From Acidobacteria bacterium 28-9 (GTDB taxonomy: Bacteria; Acidobacteriota; Blastocatellia; Pyrinomonadales; Pyrinomonadaceae): DNA of 64,000 nucleotides. Below are positions 1-8,349 of this stretch, in pieces. The notes beneath the pieces are model-generated. The model worked only from the letters and a program-made list of their open reading frames with translations, ran no database searches and was not told the origin of the DNA. The stretch is from contig MWYY01000063.1 of the NCBI GenBank assembly GCA_002050355.1, forward strand, positions 62,001 to 126,000, in the 5' to 3' direction. Position 1 is the stretch's first letter. Each line of letters begins with the position of its first letter. A program made the translations under genes and the position numbers.

Positions 1-56
1 ATTGCTAAAAAGAAATTAACACAAAAAAATTTTAGTTGCAACACTACGTTTCACAC

Positions 57-85
57 TTGCAACAAATAAATTACTCTGATACAAT
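57..85 (+). promoter_or_regulatory. Sigma-70-type promoter of the SWIM-Rad52 gene
   Basis: A -35 box TTGCAA (57-62) and a -10 box TACAAT (80-85) are separated by 17 bases, close to the housekeeping consensus. The start codon is about 80 bases downstream. The promoter assignment is inference from sequence alone. Confidence 0.6.
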
Positions 86-101
86 GTTTCATAGATGAAA
101 C
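86..101. promoter_or_regulatory. Candidate operator palindrome at the transcription start
   Basis: GTTTCATAGATGAAAC is an inverted repeat with 7-bp arms around a 2-base centre, directly after the -10 box, where a repressor would block initiation. A second half-match (TTTTCATC) follows near 112-119. I cannot assign the regulator; a damage-response repressor is possible given the gene downstream, but this matches no operator I know. Confidence 0.35.
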
Positions 102-169
102 GAGTAATACTTTTCATCCGGCAAATGATTGAAATTAGAACAATTTGCACGTCGAGAAAGGAGATAAAA

Positions 170-1471
170 ATGACAGCATTAGCAGTAGAAAAAAATATAA
201 CGGAAAAGCGTGATAAACGAGCCAAATCAATTGCGGCGATGGGTTTAGTCAACCGCGAGGGCGAAAAGTTTCGCGTTTCGACGCCTTCTCTGCGCGGCAA
301 ACAAACTTCATATGAAGTCTGGCGCAATGAAGCAGGTAAGATTCGTTGTAATTGTTTGGAGTTCGAGGAATCGGCTGTCAACGATTTGGCATTTCGCTGC
401 GAGCATATTTTGGCGGTTAAATACGCTTTGGTTGCAAAGAATACCGAATCAGCTGCGAAAGAACCGGTAAAGGTTGAAACTCAAGTTGAGGCTAAACCAA
501 AACAGGTTGTTTCAGAAGACAAAAACGCAACTGAGCCGCGCGTCGATTTGGAAAAAACGAATACGGAAAATGGATTTGAAAACAAATCCAAAATCCAGAA
601 TCCAAAATCCAAATTCGAAACGTCCAAGCGCGACGAACAGAAGTCAGAAGAAGTTCAGATGGAGGCTTCAGCCAAAGGACAGGCTGAACAAAAACATTCC
701 GCCGAACCGATTCAACTTGCGAACACACAAGGAGATAAGAAAATGAAACCAGAAAACTTGAAAGAAATTCCGTTTGTGGCTGCACAAAAAGCGAACGGGA
801 ACGAAACTGTAAATAATGTATTAAATTTTACTACGACGCTGCGCGAGCTTCGTAAAAACGTCGACCCTGAACTCGTAAAACAACGCGAAGGCTGGCGCGA
901 TAGAAACGGCAACACGCATTACGTCGATTATGTCGAATGGCACACGGTTGCCGATATTTTAGACGAAAACGCGCCGAACTGGTCGCACGCGGTCAAAGAC
1001 ATTCGTCAAATCGGCGATATTTTCACCGTAACGGTTGCAATCACGATTGACGGCGTTACACGCGAAGGCATTGGAACGGGAACGGCGGAAAGTGAACTCG
1101 GTATTAAAAAAGCCGAACACGACGCGCTCAAACGCGCCGCAGTTAAATTCGGCATCGCGCGTGATTTGTATAAAAAGGAATCTGACACAATCGAGCGCGA
1201 AGGCGCATTGCCGACACCGACAAACGACGGTTTTCCGGCAAATCCGGTTGCAAAATCACTTTCGGATTTAGTTACGGCGAAACAACTCGGAATGATTCGC
1301 GCTCTAGCACGCGAGACTGGAATTGATGCCGACGAAGAATGTCAGAACGTTATGCAATGCAAAACCGACGAGCTTTCAAAACGTGCGGCTTCCGGCTTTA
1401 TCCAACATGTTCAGGATATGCAAAAACAGCAAACTGTTGAAGTTCAACAACCGATGCGCCGCGCAGGATAA
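170..1471 (+). CDS. SWIM zinc-finger / Rad52-family DNA-binding protein
   Basis: This looks like a single-strand annealing or DNA repair protein of 433 residues. The start at 170 is chosen because AAAGGAG lies just upstream, at 157-163. Residues about 55-85 hold a SWIM-type zinc motif (CNC, then CEH) of the kind found in DNA-binding proteins. Residues about 85-220 are a Lys/Glu/Gln-rich linker without visible fold. Residues about 223-345 resemble the Rad52/DdrA annealing fold (TLRELRKNVDPELV, then EGIGTGTAESE and AEHDALKRAAVKFGIARDLY, typical of the family). The C-terminal tail may be another small helical domain. Rad52-like assignment is by pattern; the domain fusion is seen directly. Part of the linker is made of a dispersed nucleotide repeat (584-616). 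Confidence 0.75.
   Translation: MTALAVEKNITEKRDKRAKSIAAMGLVNREGEKFRVSTPSLRGKQTSYEVWRNEAGKIRCNCLEFEESAVNDLAFRCEHILAVKYALVAKNTESAAKEPVKVETQVEAKPKQVVSEDKNATEPRVDLEKTNTENGFENKSKIQNPKSKFETSKRDEQKSEEVQMEASAKGQAEQKHSAEPIQLANTQGDKKMKPENLKEIPFVAAQKANGNETVNNVLNFTTTLRELRKNVDPELVKQREGWRDRNGNTHYVDYVEWHTVADILDENAPNWSHAVKDIRQIGDIFTVTVAITIDGVTREGIGTGTAESELGIKKAEHDALKRAAVKFGIARDLYKKESDTIEREGALPTPTNDGFPANPVAKSLSDLVTAKQLGMIRALARETGIDADEECQNVMQCKTDELSKRAASGFIQHVQDMQKQQTVEVQQPMRRAG
584..616 (+). repeat. In-frame ATCCAAAATCC-type repeat inside the SWIM-Rad52 linker
   Basis: The sequence alternates between AATCCAAA and AATCCAGA units and encodes the peptide SKIQNPKSK. The same motif, in the opposite orientation, occurs twice inside tilS (13454-13492 and 13742-13777). 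It lies in a non-conserved linker, so it reads as a tolerated insertion. Confidence 0.6.
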
Positions 1472-1488
1472 AATTAATTATCGGTTAC

Positions 1489-1534
1489 CAATTACGAATT
1501 AAAAAAGACGTCTGTAATTTGAAGTTCGTAATTG
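1489..1534. repeat. Intergenic inverted repeat, CAATTACGAA/TTCGTAATTG
   Basis: Perfect 10-bp arms at 1489-1498 and 1525-1534 surround a 26-base AT-rich loop. Similar 'AATTTGAAATTCGCAATTT'-like text lies at about 20300-20330. It appears to belong to a family of degenerate intergenic hairpins in this genome. Confidence 0.5.
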
Positions 1535-1536
1535 AA

Positions 1537-1613
1537 AAAGTATTGAGTAGTGAAAAACCGTCAGCTTTCTCCAAAAGCCGAAAACACCTCACTCGCAACT
1601 CAATACTTTTTTT
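1537..1613 (+). terminator. Rho-independent terminator after the SWIM-Rad52 gene
   Basis: AAAGTATTGAGT (1537-1548) pairs with ACTCAATACTTT (1598-1609), and the T-run extends to 1613. The loop is long (about 49 bases) and may fold further. The orientation and T-run fit termination of the upstream gene. Confidence 0.6.
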
Positions 1614-1719
1614 ACTTTAAAATCTTTTTTTTCCACAAAAAAATTTTGCTTTTACAAATCCCGTGTTATTCTTTCGACTGATTAAATATTTCAATTCAAA
1701 TAATTAGGAGTGAAGAAAA

Positions 1720-2058
1720 ATGGCAGGAAAATTTGAAATTCTAAAATCAGCGAACGGCGGTTTTCGCTTTAACTTAAAAGCCGGAAACGGTGAAATCATT
1801 TTTTCGAGCGAATCTTACGAAAGCCAAGCCAAAGCAAGACAAGGCGCGGAATCGGTCATAAGCAACGCTTCGGACGAAAATCGTTTCGAGCGAAAAACCG
1901 ACAAAAACGGCGCCTCGTATTTTGTTTTGAAAGCTGCGAACGGCGAGCAAATCGGCAAAAGCGAAACTTATTCGTCAGGAGCGGCAATGGAAAACGGTAT
2001 TCAATCGGTCAAAAATAATGCTGCGGGAGCTGTAATTACGGATGCGACTGGTGCATAA
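1720..2058 (+). CDS. YegP family (DUF1508) protein
   Basis: A 112-residue protein built of two similar repeats of about 50 residues (GKFEILKSANGGFRFNLKAGNGE and ASYFVLKAANGEQIGKSETY), the layout of the YegP/DUF1508 family. Family members form small beta-rich domains; their function is not settled. TAGGAG lies before the ATG. It stands alone between the SWIM-Rad52 gene and the aminopeptidase, each with its own signals. The 201 bases after it (2059-2259) contain only a short hairpin (ACCTTTTT/AAAAAGGT, about 2070-2089) and AT-rich text. Confidence 0.85.
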   Translation: MAGKFEILKSANGGFRFNLKAGNGEIIFSSESYESQAKARQGAESVISNASDENRFERKTDKNGASYFVLKAANGEQIGKSETYSSGAAMENGIQSVKNNAAGAVITDATGA

Positions 2059-2259
2059 AATTTAACTCAACCTTTTTAGACAAAAAGGTAGAACGTCGGA
2101 ACGTAAAAAAGAAAGATATGCTTGTTTTTGTCTTCTGTTATTTGCGTAAAACGGCGTTTTTTCTTTTACCTGGTTTACAAAATAAAGCATCAAATAATCT
2201 TTGCGAAAGATTTATTTTGTCTCTAATAATATTTTACATTCTTTATATTTAGTGAATTT

Positions 2260-3978
2260 ATGATAATACAAAAATTTTACCGCACGTTTTCTGTTTTCTT
2301 TATATTATTGTTTTTTGTTTTTCTGAGTTTTGCGCAAACTCCGCAGCCCGATTACACGCGCATTAGGACTTACGACGTGCAGCATTATGTTATTCGTGTC
2401 AGTTTTGACCGCAGCAATAAGGTTGTTTTCGGTGACACAACCGTTCAATTCAAACCGCTCAAAGGTAATTTCAAAACAATCGAATTAGACGCGGCAAATT
2501 TAAAATTCGCGTCGGTGGTTTTAGAGCCGCAAAATAAAAATCTCGAATATAAAACAATTGGCGAAAAGGTTATTGTCAGTCTCGATAAAACGTATTCGCC
2601 GGATGAATTAATTTCCGTCCGATTCAAATATTCGACGACAAAGCCGAAAAAAGGCGTTTATTTTATTGACGCTCACCGCGAAGACGGTAAAGTCGTCCGC
2701 GACTCGCAAGTCTGGTCGCAAGGCGAATCTGAAGAAGCGCATTTTTGGTTTCCCTCCTATGATTTTCCCGATGACAAAGCTACCAGCGAGGAATTTATCA
2801 CTGTCGAAAAAGGCGAAACGGCAATCGGGAACGGCGAGCTGCTGGAAACTACGGAAAACGCAAACGGCACGCGAACATTTCATTACAAAATGTCGGTTGC
2901 TCATTCGTCTTATCTAACATCATTCGTTGTCGGAACTTACAAGAAATTTGTCGAAACATACAAGAATATTCCGCTCGGATATTACGTTTATGCAAAGGAA
3001 AATACTCCGATGAGTTTTACCGTTTTACCGGAGACAAATGCGACCATACCGACCGTTTATGCAAGAACCAAAGAAATGATACGGGTTTATGAACAGCTTA
3101 CGGCTATTGATTTTCCATATAACAAATATGACCAAACAATCGTGTCGAACTTTCAATTTGGCGGGATGGAAAACATTACTGCGACGACGATGGCTGACAC
3201 GGAAATATTGTTCACGCCGGAAGGAAACGTCATGGATTTAGTTTCTCACGAACTCGCGCATTCCTGGTTCGGCAACCTCGTAACGTGTAAAAATTGGTCT
3301 GAACTGTGGCTAAATGAAGGATTTGCTACTTTTATGGAAGCGGCTTACCGCGAAAAGATTTTCGGTCGGGAGGATTATTTGCGGAAAGTTCGGGAAAACG
3401 CACTCCAATTTATGGCGTCTGACGCTGTTAGCCGCAACCGTCACGGACTTTTTTTCAAAGCGGCGCGCCCCGACGAAGATTTATTCAATTTAAATAACGC
3501 CTCTATAACTTATCAAAAAGGCGGCGCCGTTATTCATACTTTACGCGAAACGGTCGGGACGGAAAATTTTTGGAAAGCCATAAATGTTTATCTCAACCGC
3601 CACAAATTTCAAAACGTCGAATCGAAAAATTTACAAACAGCGATGGAAGAAACTTCGGGTATGAGTTTGGATTGGTTTTTCTCGCAATGGGTTTACGGCG
3701 CAGGTTACCCGAAACTGTCGGTCAGACATAATTACAATCCGAGAACGAAAACCTTGAATCTAACTGTAACTCAAACACAAATACCAGACTCTAAAACGCC
3801 TTCGGCTTTTCGCTTGCCGATAAATGTCGAAATTACAACCGCAAAGGGAACACAAAATCAAGCGATTGAAATCAAAAAACGAACGGAAACCTTTTCATTA
3901 AAATTCGATGAAAAGCCGAGCAAAATTATGCTCGACAGAGAAGAAAAAATTCCGCTCAAATTGGTAAATTATTTGTAG
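2260..3978 (+). CDS. Exported M1 family aminopeptidase
   Basis: This is a zinc metallopeptidase expected to remove N-terminal residues from peptides outside the cytoplasm. The 572-residue product begins with a hydrophobic signal peptide (about residues 1-25, ending SFAQ). It has the exopeptidase motif GGMEN at 301-305, in the GAMEN position, and the zinc site HELAH at 330-334 with the third ligand Glu353 in NEGFATF. The first 200 residues fit the M1 beta-sandwich domain. At 572 residues it is shorter than PepN-type enzymes and lacks their long C-terminal helical domain. It ends convergent with a minus-strand riboswitch transcript. Confidence 0.9.
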   Translation: MIIQKFYRTFSVFFILLFFVFLSFAQTPQPDYTRIRTYDVQHYVIRVSFDRSNKVVFGDTTVQFKPLKGNFKTIELDAANLKFASVVLEPQNKNLEYKTIGEKVIVSLDKTYSPDELISVRFKYSTTKPKKGVYFIDAHREDGKVVRDSQVWSQGESEEAHFWFPSYDFPDDKATSEEFITVEKGETAIGNGELLETTENANGTRTFHYKMSVAHSSYLTSFVVGTYKKFVETYKNIPLGYYVYAKENTPMSFTVLPETNATIPTVYARTKEMIRVYEQLTAIDFPYNKYDQTIVSNFQFGGMENITATTMADTEILFTPEGNVMDLVSHELAHSWFGNLVTCKNWSELWLNEGFATFMEAAYREKIFGREDYLRKVRENALQFMASDAVSRNRHGLFFKAARPDEDLFNLNNASITYQKGGAVIHTLRETVGTENFWKAINVYLNRHKFQNVESKNLQTAMEETSGMSLDWFFSQWVYGAGYPKLSVRHNYNPRTKTLNLTVTQTQIPDSKTPSAFRLPINVEITTAKGTQNQAIEIKKRTETFSLKFDEKPSKIMLDREEKIPLKLVNYL

Positions 3979-4011
3979 TTTTTATAAAATCAGACACTAA
4001 GGCTGAACACA

Positions 4012-4047
4012 CAAAAAGTTCCGCATCGCGCGATGCGGAACTTTTTG
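4012..4047. terminator. Bidirectional terminator, 36-bp perfect palindrome
   Basis: Left arm CAAAAAGTTCCGCATCGC and right arm GCGATGCGGAACTTTTTG form a perfect inverted repeat with A- and T-tracts on the outer ends. It can end the aminopeptidase transcript on the plus strand and the riboswitch transcript coming from the other side. Confidence 0.8.
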
Positions 4048-4156
4048 CTTTTCTTTGAGAAGACTGGATGTCTCGTTTGATTTGTTGAAAAAAATCAAAG
4101 GCACGAAGCACACACAAAATCGCGCTTGTAACGGCAAAAATTCTCGTGTCTTCTTC

Positions 4157-4309
4157 ACCCACCTACGAGGTTAGCTGTCGGGCTAGGAACGAAGAAGAAG
4201 TTGTCCCCGCGTTTTCTTTAGCAAAACGCTTCGCCCCGTGTATTAAATTTCTTTAATACGTTGGTTCCCCCGCGTTGATTTATAAGTCAATCAACTTCGG
4301 CGATTAAGT
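4157..4309 (-). ncRNA. Cyclic-di-AMP riboswitch (ydaO/yuaA class), apparently without a gene
   Basis: Read on the minus strand, the element opens with CTTAATCGCCGAAG, continues through GCGGGGGAACCA and ACGGGGCGAAGCG, and closes with CCGACAGCTAACCTCGTAGG. These are the conserved blocks of the ydaO/yuaA aptamer in the right order, and the first and last segments (CGCC, GGTG) can pair as P1. Aptamers of this class sense c-di-AMP and normally precede potassium, osmolyte or cell-wall genes. Here about 110 bases follow before the palindromic terminator at 4012-4047, and the next gene beyond is on the opposite strand. A weak GTG-started frame (4162-3956) overlaps the aptamer and runs through the terminator, so I reject it as a gene. 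Class assignment is strong; the orphan status is seen directly. Confidence 0.88.
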
Positions 4310-4322
4310 TTTCAACAAAAAT

Positions 4323-4351
4323 AATATAACACCTGATTTTTATTTTCGCAA
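4323..4351 (-). promoter_or_regulatory. Promoter of the orphan c-di-AMP aptamer RNA
   Basis: On the minus strand, TTGCGA (4351-4346) and TATATT (4328-4323) are 17 bases apart, with a TG one base ahead of the -10 box (extended -10). Initiation would fall at about 4316, a few bases before the aptamer. So the aptamer has its own promoter instead of relying on read-through from the DUF420 gene. Confidence 0.6.
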
Positions 4352-4368
4352 GAATTTAAACTATTTTT

Positions 4369-4917
4369 TTATTTAGCCGGATATAACTGATAAACAAGAA
4401 GATAGACGATCACGCCGGTCATGGAAACATAAAGCCAAATAGGATAAGCAAATCTAACGAGTTTTTTATGAAGCGCAAATTGTTTTGTAACGGCGTAAAA
4501 CATTGCTCGCAAAACGAGCGGCAAAACAACGAGCGAAAGCGCGACGTGGGTTATTAAAACAAAGAAATAAACTGAGCGAACAAAACCTTCACCGCCGAAC
4601 CGATTAGCGGAATTTGTCAGATGATACAGCACGTAACAAATCAGAAAAAAAGCGCCTAAACCGAAAGATATGCTCATCATTGTTCGGTGCGCGTCAACTT
4701 TTTTCAAACGAATAAAAATTAACCCGAAGATTAAAGCAACCGTCGTTAAAATATTGATAAAACCGATAACGTGCGGTAAGGTTTTCGTCCACGCGCCCAA
4801 ATCAAGTTTGTTCGGCAAACCGAGAAGTATGGCAACTGCAATCGGTACGACGATCGAAATTATGTTTATAAATGTTTTTGATTTTTTCTCTTGATTTGTC
4901 GTGGCGACCGCTTCCAT
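4369..4917 (-). CDS. DUF420 membrane protein (CtaM/YozB-like oxidase assembly)
   Basis: A 182-residue protein with four or five hydrophobic helices. The arrangement, including LPHVIGFINILTT, DAHRTMMSISF and LITHVALSLVVLPL with several membrane histidines, matches DUF420. In Bacillus a DUF420 protein, CtaM, is needed to mature haem-copper oxidases. The start at 4917 gives a 4-base gap after the subunit III stop; longer frames would overlap that gene. It is the last gene of a ctaB-coxC-DUF420 operon. Confidence 0.8.
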   Translation of the reverse strand: MEAVATTNQEKKSKTFINIISIVVPIAVAILLGLPNKLDLGAWTKTLPHVIGFINILTTVALIFGLIFIRLKKVDAHRTMMSISFGLGAFFLICYVLYHLTNSANRFGGEGFVRSVYFFVLITHVALSLVVLPLVLRAMFYAVTKQFALHKKLVRFAYPIWLYVSMTGVIVYLLVYQLYPAK

Positions 4918-4921
4918 AAAT

Positions 4922-5653
4922 CTATTTCCAAAAACCGAGCAAAAGAAACAAAACAATCCATAGACCGTCCATAAAATGCCAATACCAGCCAACGGCTGTT
5001 GAAATTGATTTGCGTCTCGTTAATTCATCGTGAGAAGAAGTTTCATTCCACGTTCGCAAAACGATGTAGCCAAGCGTGCAGACTCCGCCGAGAACGTGAA
5101 GCGCGTGAACCGCCGTCAGAATATAGAAAAACCCCGCATAAGGATTACTGGCGACATAAATGCCGCGTCCGACCAGCGCAACCCAGGCTAAAATTTGCGA
5201 AGAAATAAACATCGCGCCCAGAACGGTCGTCGCCAGCAGCCAGTTTTTCGCTTTTGTTTGATTTTCGGCGTGGAGAGATTTTTGAGCGATTGTGTAAGTA
5301 AAACTGCTTGCAATTATCAATAATGTGCTTAGCCAAATCTGGACAGGTAAAGCAAAAGGCTTCCATTCCAGAGCGCCGTTGGTTGCAAGAACAATATACG
5401 AGCTAATCAAGCCGCCGAAAGTCATCAAAACGACAAGCAGCAAAAACCACATTCCGATTCGAAACTTATCGGACGAATATCTTTCCGTATCTCCTAAATA
5501 ATCTTGATTGTTGTTATCGCCACCGTCGCTGCCGCCTCCGCCTCCGCCATTATTTCGCCTTCCGCCGTTTGAACTTGTTCCACCGCTCAAGCCAGTTAGC
5601 TTTTTTATTTTTTTCTTTTCTTCGACAGTTGTCTCGGCTGTTCCAACTTTCAT
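4922..5653 (-). CDS. Cytochrome c oxidase subunit III
   Basis: This 243-residue protein is a subunit of a haem-copper terminal oxidase in the inner membrane. About 50 N-terminal residues are hydrophilic and include a glycine/asparagine-rich stretch (residues about 32-48). Five hydrophobic helices follow, with subunit III hallmarks: KFRIGMWFLLLVV, TAVHALHVLGG and TAVGWYWHFMDGLWIVLF. Subunits I and II are not in the window. Its place between ctaB and a DUF420 gene supports the role. The glycine-rich extension is longer than usual, and its function is unknown. Confidence 0.88.
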   Translation of the reverse strand: MKVGTAETTVEEKKKIKKLTGLSGGTSSNGGRRNNGGGGGGSDGGDNNNQDYLGDTERYSSDKFRIGMWFLLLVVLMTFGGLISSYIVLATNGALEWKPFALPVQIWLSTLLIIASSFTYTIAQKSLHAENQTKAKNWLLATTVLGAMFISSQILAWVALVGRGIYVASNPYAGFFYILTAVHALHVLGGVCTLGYIVLRTWNETSSHDELTRRKSISTAVGWYWHFMDGLWIVLFLLLGFWK

Positions 5654-5677
5654 AACTTGAAACTAAAAACTTGAAAT

Positions 5678-6598
5678 CTATTTATGGTCAAAAACCATTA
5701 ATGCAAAAACAATCGGCAGATATAAAATGGAAACAAAAAGGAGTTTGCGCGCTTTTTCGACGGTTTTGGCGCGCGCCGCTTCGATGCTTGCTGTTAAAAA
5801 CCAAATTCCTAAAATGCTTGTGCCGACCAGATAGATCCACCCAGCCATCTGATGACCGGCAAAGTCATAAATAAAAAACGGAGTAATGCTGACCGGGAGA
5901 AGCAGAACGGTAAAAATCACCATTTGCCGCGCCGTAATTTTTCCTTCCGGCTCCACGACGGGAAGCATCAAAATTCCCGCTTTCGCGTATTGCTCACGAT
6001 ACATCCACGCGATTGCCAGAAAATGTGGAAACTGCCACAAAAAAAGCATCGCAAACAAAACCCAAGCTCCTAATGTGATTTCATTTGCGGCAGCGGTAAA
6101 ACCCATTAGCGGCGGAAGTGCGCCCGGCAAAGCGCCGATTGCCGTCGACGCCGACGTTTTGGTTTTCAAAGGCGTGTAAAGAAAAACGTAACCGACGATG
6201 ACAATCAAACCGAGAAACGCAGTCAATCCATTAACCAAAAAGGCTAAGTAAATTTCCGCAACAAAAGTTAGCGAAATGCCAAAGATTAACGCTTCCGCCG
6301 GAGTTATTTTTTTTGTCGGCAAAGGGCGTTTTGCCGTTCGCTCCATAAGTTTGTCGGTTTCTCTTTCGACAAATTGATTTAAGGTCGCAACACCGAAAGC
6401 AAGCAGCATTATGCCAATCATCGAATTGACGAACAGCACAAAATTAAAGCCTGCGTCTGCGCCCAGATAAAAACCCGCCGCCGATGTCAGAACCAGCAGC
6501 AACGCGATTCGCGGTTTAGTCAGTTCAAGATAAGCGGCAAGTTTTTCGCGCAAACTCACTGCTTTTGCTTCCTGTATTTCGGCTGTGATTACTTCCAT
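5678..6598 (-). CDS. ctaB: Protoheme IX farnesyltransferase (haem O synthase)
   Basis: This UbiA-family prenyltransferase converts haem B to haem O for the terminal oxidase. The 306-residue protein has about nine membrane helices. It carries the first Asp-rich substrate loop in NQFVERETDKLMERTAKRPL and the family segment ALPGALPPLMGFTAA. Length and start (MEVITAEIQEAKAV) fit the family. It is 24 bases upstream of subunit III in the same direction and is probably the first gene of this oxidase operon. The start is divergent from resB. Confidence 0.92.
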   Translation of the reverse strand: MEVITAEIQEAKAVSLREKLAAYLELTKPRIALLLVLTSAAGFYLGADAGFNFVLFVNSMIGIMLLAFGVATLNQFVERETDKLMERTAKRPLPTKKITPAEALIFGISLTFVAEIYLAFLVNGLTAFLGLIVIVGYVFLYTPLKTKTSASTAIGALPGALPPLMGFTAAANEITLGAWVLFAMLFLWQFPHFLAIAWMYREQYAKAGILMLPVVEPEGKITARQMVIFTVLLLPVSITPFFIYDFAGHQMAGWIYLVGTSILGIWFLTASIEAARAKTVEKARKLLFVSILYLPIVFALMVFDHK

Positions 6599-6778
6599 TT
6601 AGGATTTGTTCAACAGATTTGATAAATGTAAGAATAACTTGCCTTTTGTATTTTTCCAAACCTCAAACCTCAAAGCGAAACTTCTTTTTCTTAACAGTCA
6701 AACTAATTTTTTTGAAGATGACAAATAAAATCGGCTAAGTTATGATTTTTATTATCAAATCGAAAAGCAATAAAGAAG

Positions 6779-8278
6779 ATGTTTGCCGCCGAAGAAATAA
6801 TAAAGGAAAACACACGAGAAATTTCTAAACCGAAAACCGCACCCGTTTTAAATCGCGTTTTGGATTTTTTAAGCTCGGTACGTTTCGGCGTCGTTTTGCT
6901 GTGCATTCTGGTTGCGCTGGCAATGGTCGGAATGCTTGTCATTCAGCAAAACGTCAACGGTTTCGACGCTTATTACGCATCTCTGACGCCTGCGGAAAAA
7001 ACTGTCTATGGTTATTTGAAACTATTCGACATTTACCACAGTTGGTATTTTAATCTACTCCTTTTGGTATTGTCGCTCAATATCGTTCTGGCTTCGATTG
7101 ATCGTTTTCCGTCGGCTTGGTCATATATCTCACGCCCGAAACTCGATGCTTCGAGAAAATGGCTGCTCGGTCAAAAGCAAAACGCGATCGTCGAAATGCA
7201 CGGCGCGAGCGAAAAGGAAATTGTCGAAAAAATCAGTCATGTTTTCAAATCGCACGGACTTAAACCGATTGTCAGCGAGAAAAAAAATCAACTTTTCGTT
7301 TTCGGCGAAAGCGGTAAATGGAATCGTCTGGGCGCATATATCGTTCACGTCGCGCTTCTAACTCTCTTTTTAGGACATTTCGTCGCGCTGCAAACCGGTT
7401 TTGACGCTGACGTGCGAATGATGCCAGGACAGACGACGAATGAAATCCAGATGATTGAATTTAATCTGGATAAGCAGGAGCGTTACGTCGTCAGTTTGCC
7501 TTTTACGATTAATTGCACCGATATAGAGCAAAAATTGATTGACCCAAAAGGCTCGATTGGAATTAACAACACGCTCGATTGGCGCACGCGAATTGAAATC
7601 GATGACCCGCAATACGGCAAAACTGTTGCCGACGTAAGTCTTAATAAACCCTTCGCTTATCGCGGCTATAGATTTTTCCAGGCAAGCGCAATTACAGTCG
7701 GAAGTGCGCGTAATATGACTCTGGAAGTTGCGCCGCAAACGGGTGGAGAACCATTAAAATTAAATCTGGCGCGAAATGGTTCTGCGAATTTGGCGGACGG
7801 AACAAAAATAGATTACGAAGCGTTTTTCCCTGATTTTATTTTAAACGGCTCGCAGCCTGACACGCGCTCTGCCGAATATAACAATCCGGCGGTCAAATTG
7901 AATATTACAACACCTGATGGCGAGAAAAAATCGGCTTATGCCTTCGGCAGAAAAATGCCCGACAATATCCCGGTCGGCGCGCCGGTTGCCGGTTACAAAT
8001 GGCGGCTGACCGAATTTGAAAAATCTCCGCTCGCGCATGTCCTTTCGATAAAATACGACCCGTTTAATGGTGCATTCGTCGCCTGGTATCTCGGCGGATT
8101 CGGTTTAATCGGCGCGCTAATGTTTGTGTTTTTTATCTCGCATCGACGCATTTGGGCTTTGATTGAAAAAACGGATGCGGGAAACTTTCAAGTTATTCTC
8201 GGCGGACACACAAATAGAAACGAACAAGGTTTAGAAGATAAATTTGAGAAGCTAAAACAAAATCTAACCACAAACTGA
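6779..8278 (+). CDS. resB: ResB-like cytochrome c biogenesis protein
   Basis: This is one half of the System II machinery that holds and delivers haem to apocytochrome c. The 499-residue protein has three N-terminal membrane helices (LSSVRFGVVLLCILVALAM near residues 29-55, the second near 80-105, the third near 190). A large extracytoplasmic domain follows, then a last helix near 435-460. The segment FRGY-like 'PFAYRGYRFFQAS' is typical of ResB. It is followed 71 bases later by ccsA, its functional partner. Confidence 0.88.
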   Translation: MFAAEEIIKENTREISKPKTAPVLNRVLDFLSSVRFGVVLLCILVALAMVGMLVIQQNVNGFDAYYASLTPAEKTVYGYLKLFDIYHSWYFNLLLLVLSLNIVLASIDRFPSAWSYISRPKLDASRKWLLGQKQNAIVEMHGASEKEIVEKISHVFKSHGLKPIVSEKKNQLFVFGESGKWNRLGAYIVHVALLTLFLGHFVALQTGFDADVRMMPGQTTNEIQMIEFNLDKQERYVVSLPFTINCTDIEQKLIDPKGSIGINNTLDWRTRIEIDDPQYGKTVADVSLNKPFAYRGYRFFQASAITVGSARNMTLEVAPQTGGEPLKLNLARNGSANLADGTKIDYEAFFPDFILNGSQPDTRSAEYNNPAVKLNITTPDGEKKSAYAFGRKMPDNIPVGAPVAGYKWRLTEFEKSPLAHVLSIKYDPFNGAFVAWYLGGFGLIGALMFVFFISHRRIWALIEKTDAGNFQVILGGHTNRNEQGLEDKFEKLKQNLTTN

Positions 8279-8349
8279 ATGGTAAACAGCGAATCGTAAA
8301 CATTAAATAGCTTTCTTCTTTGCTAATTTATTAACCACTTATAAAAAAT

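Noticed and set aside
3956-4162. Minus-strand frame of 68 codons after the orphan c-di-AMP aptamer as the regulated gene
   Set aside because: It starts at GTG inside the aptamer's conserved 3' strand, lacks a ribosome site and runs straight through the palindromic terminator.
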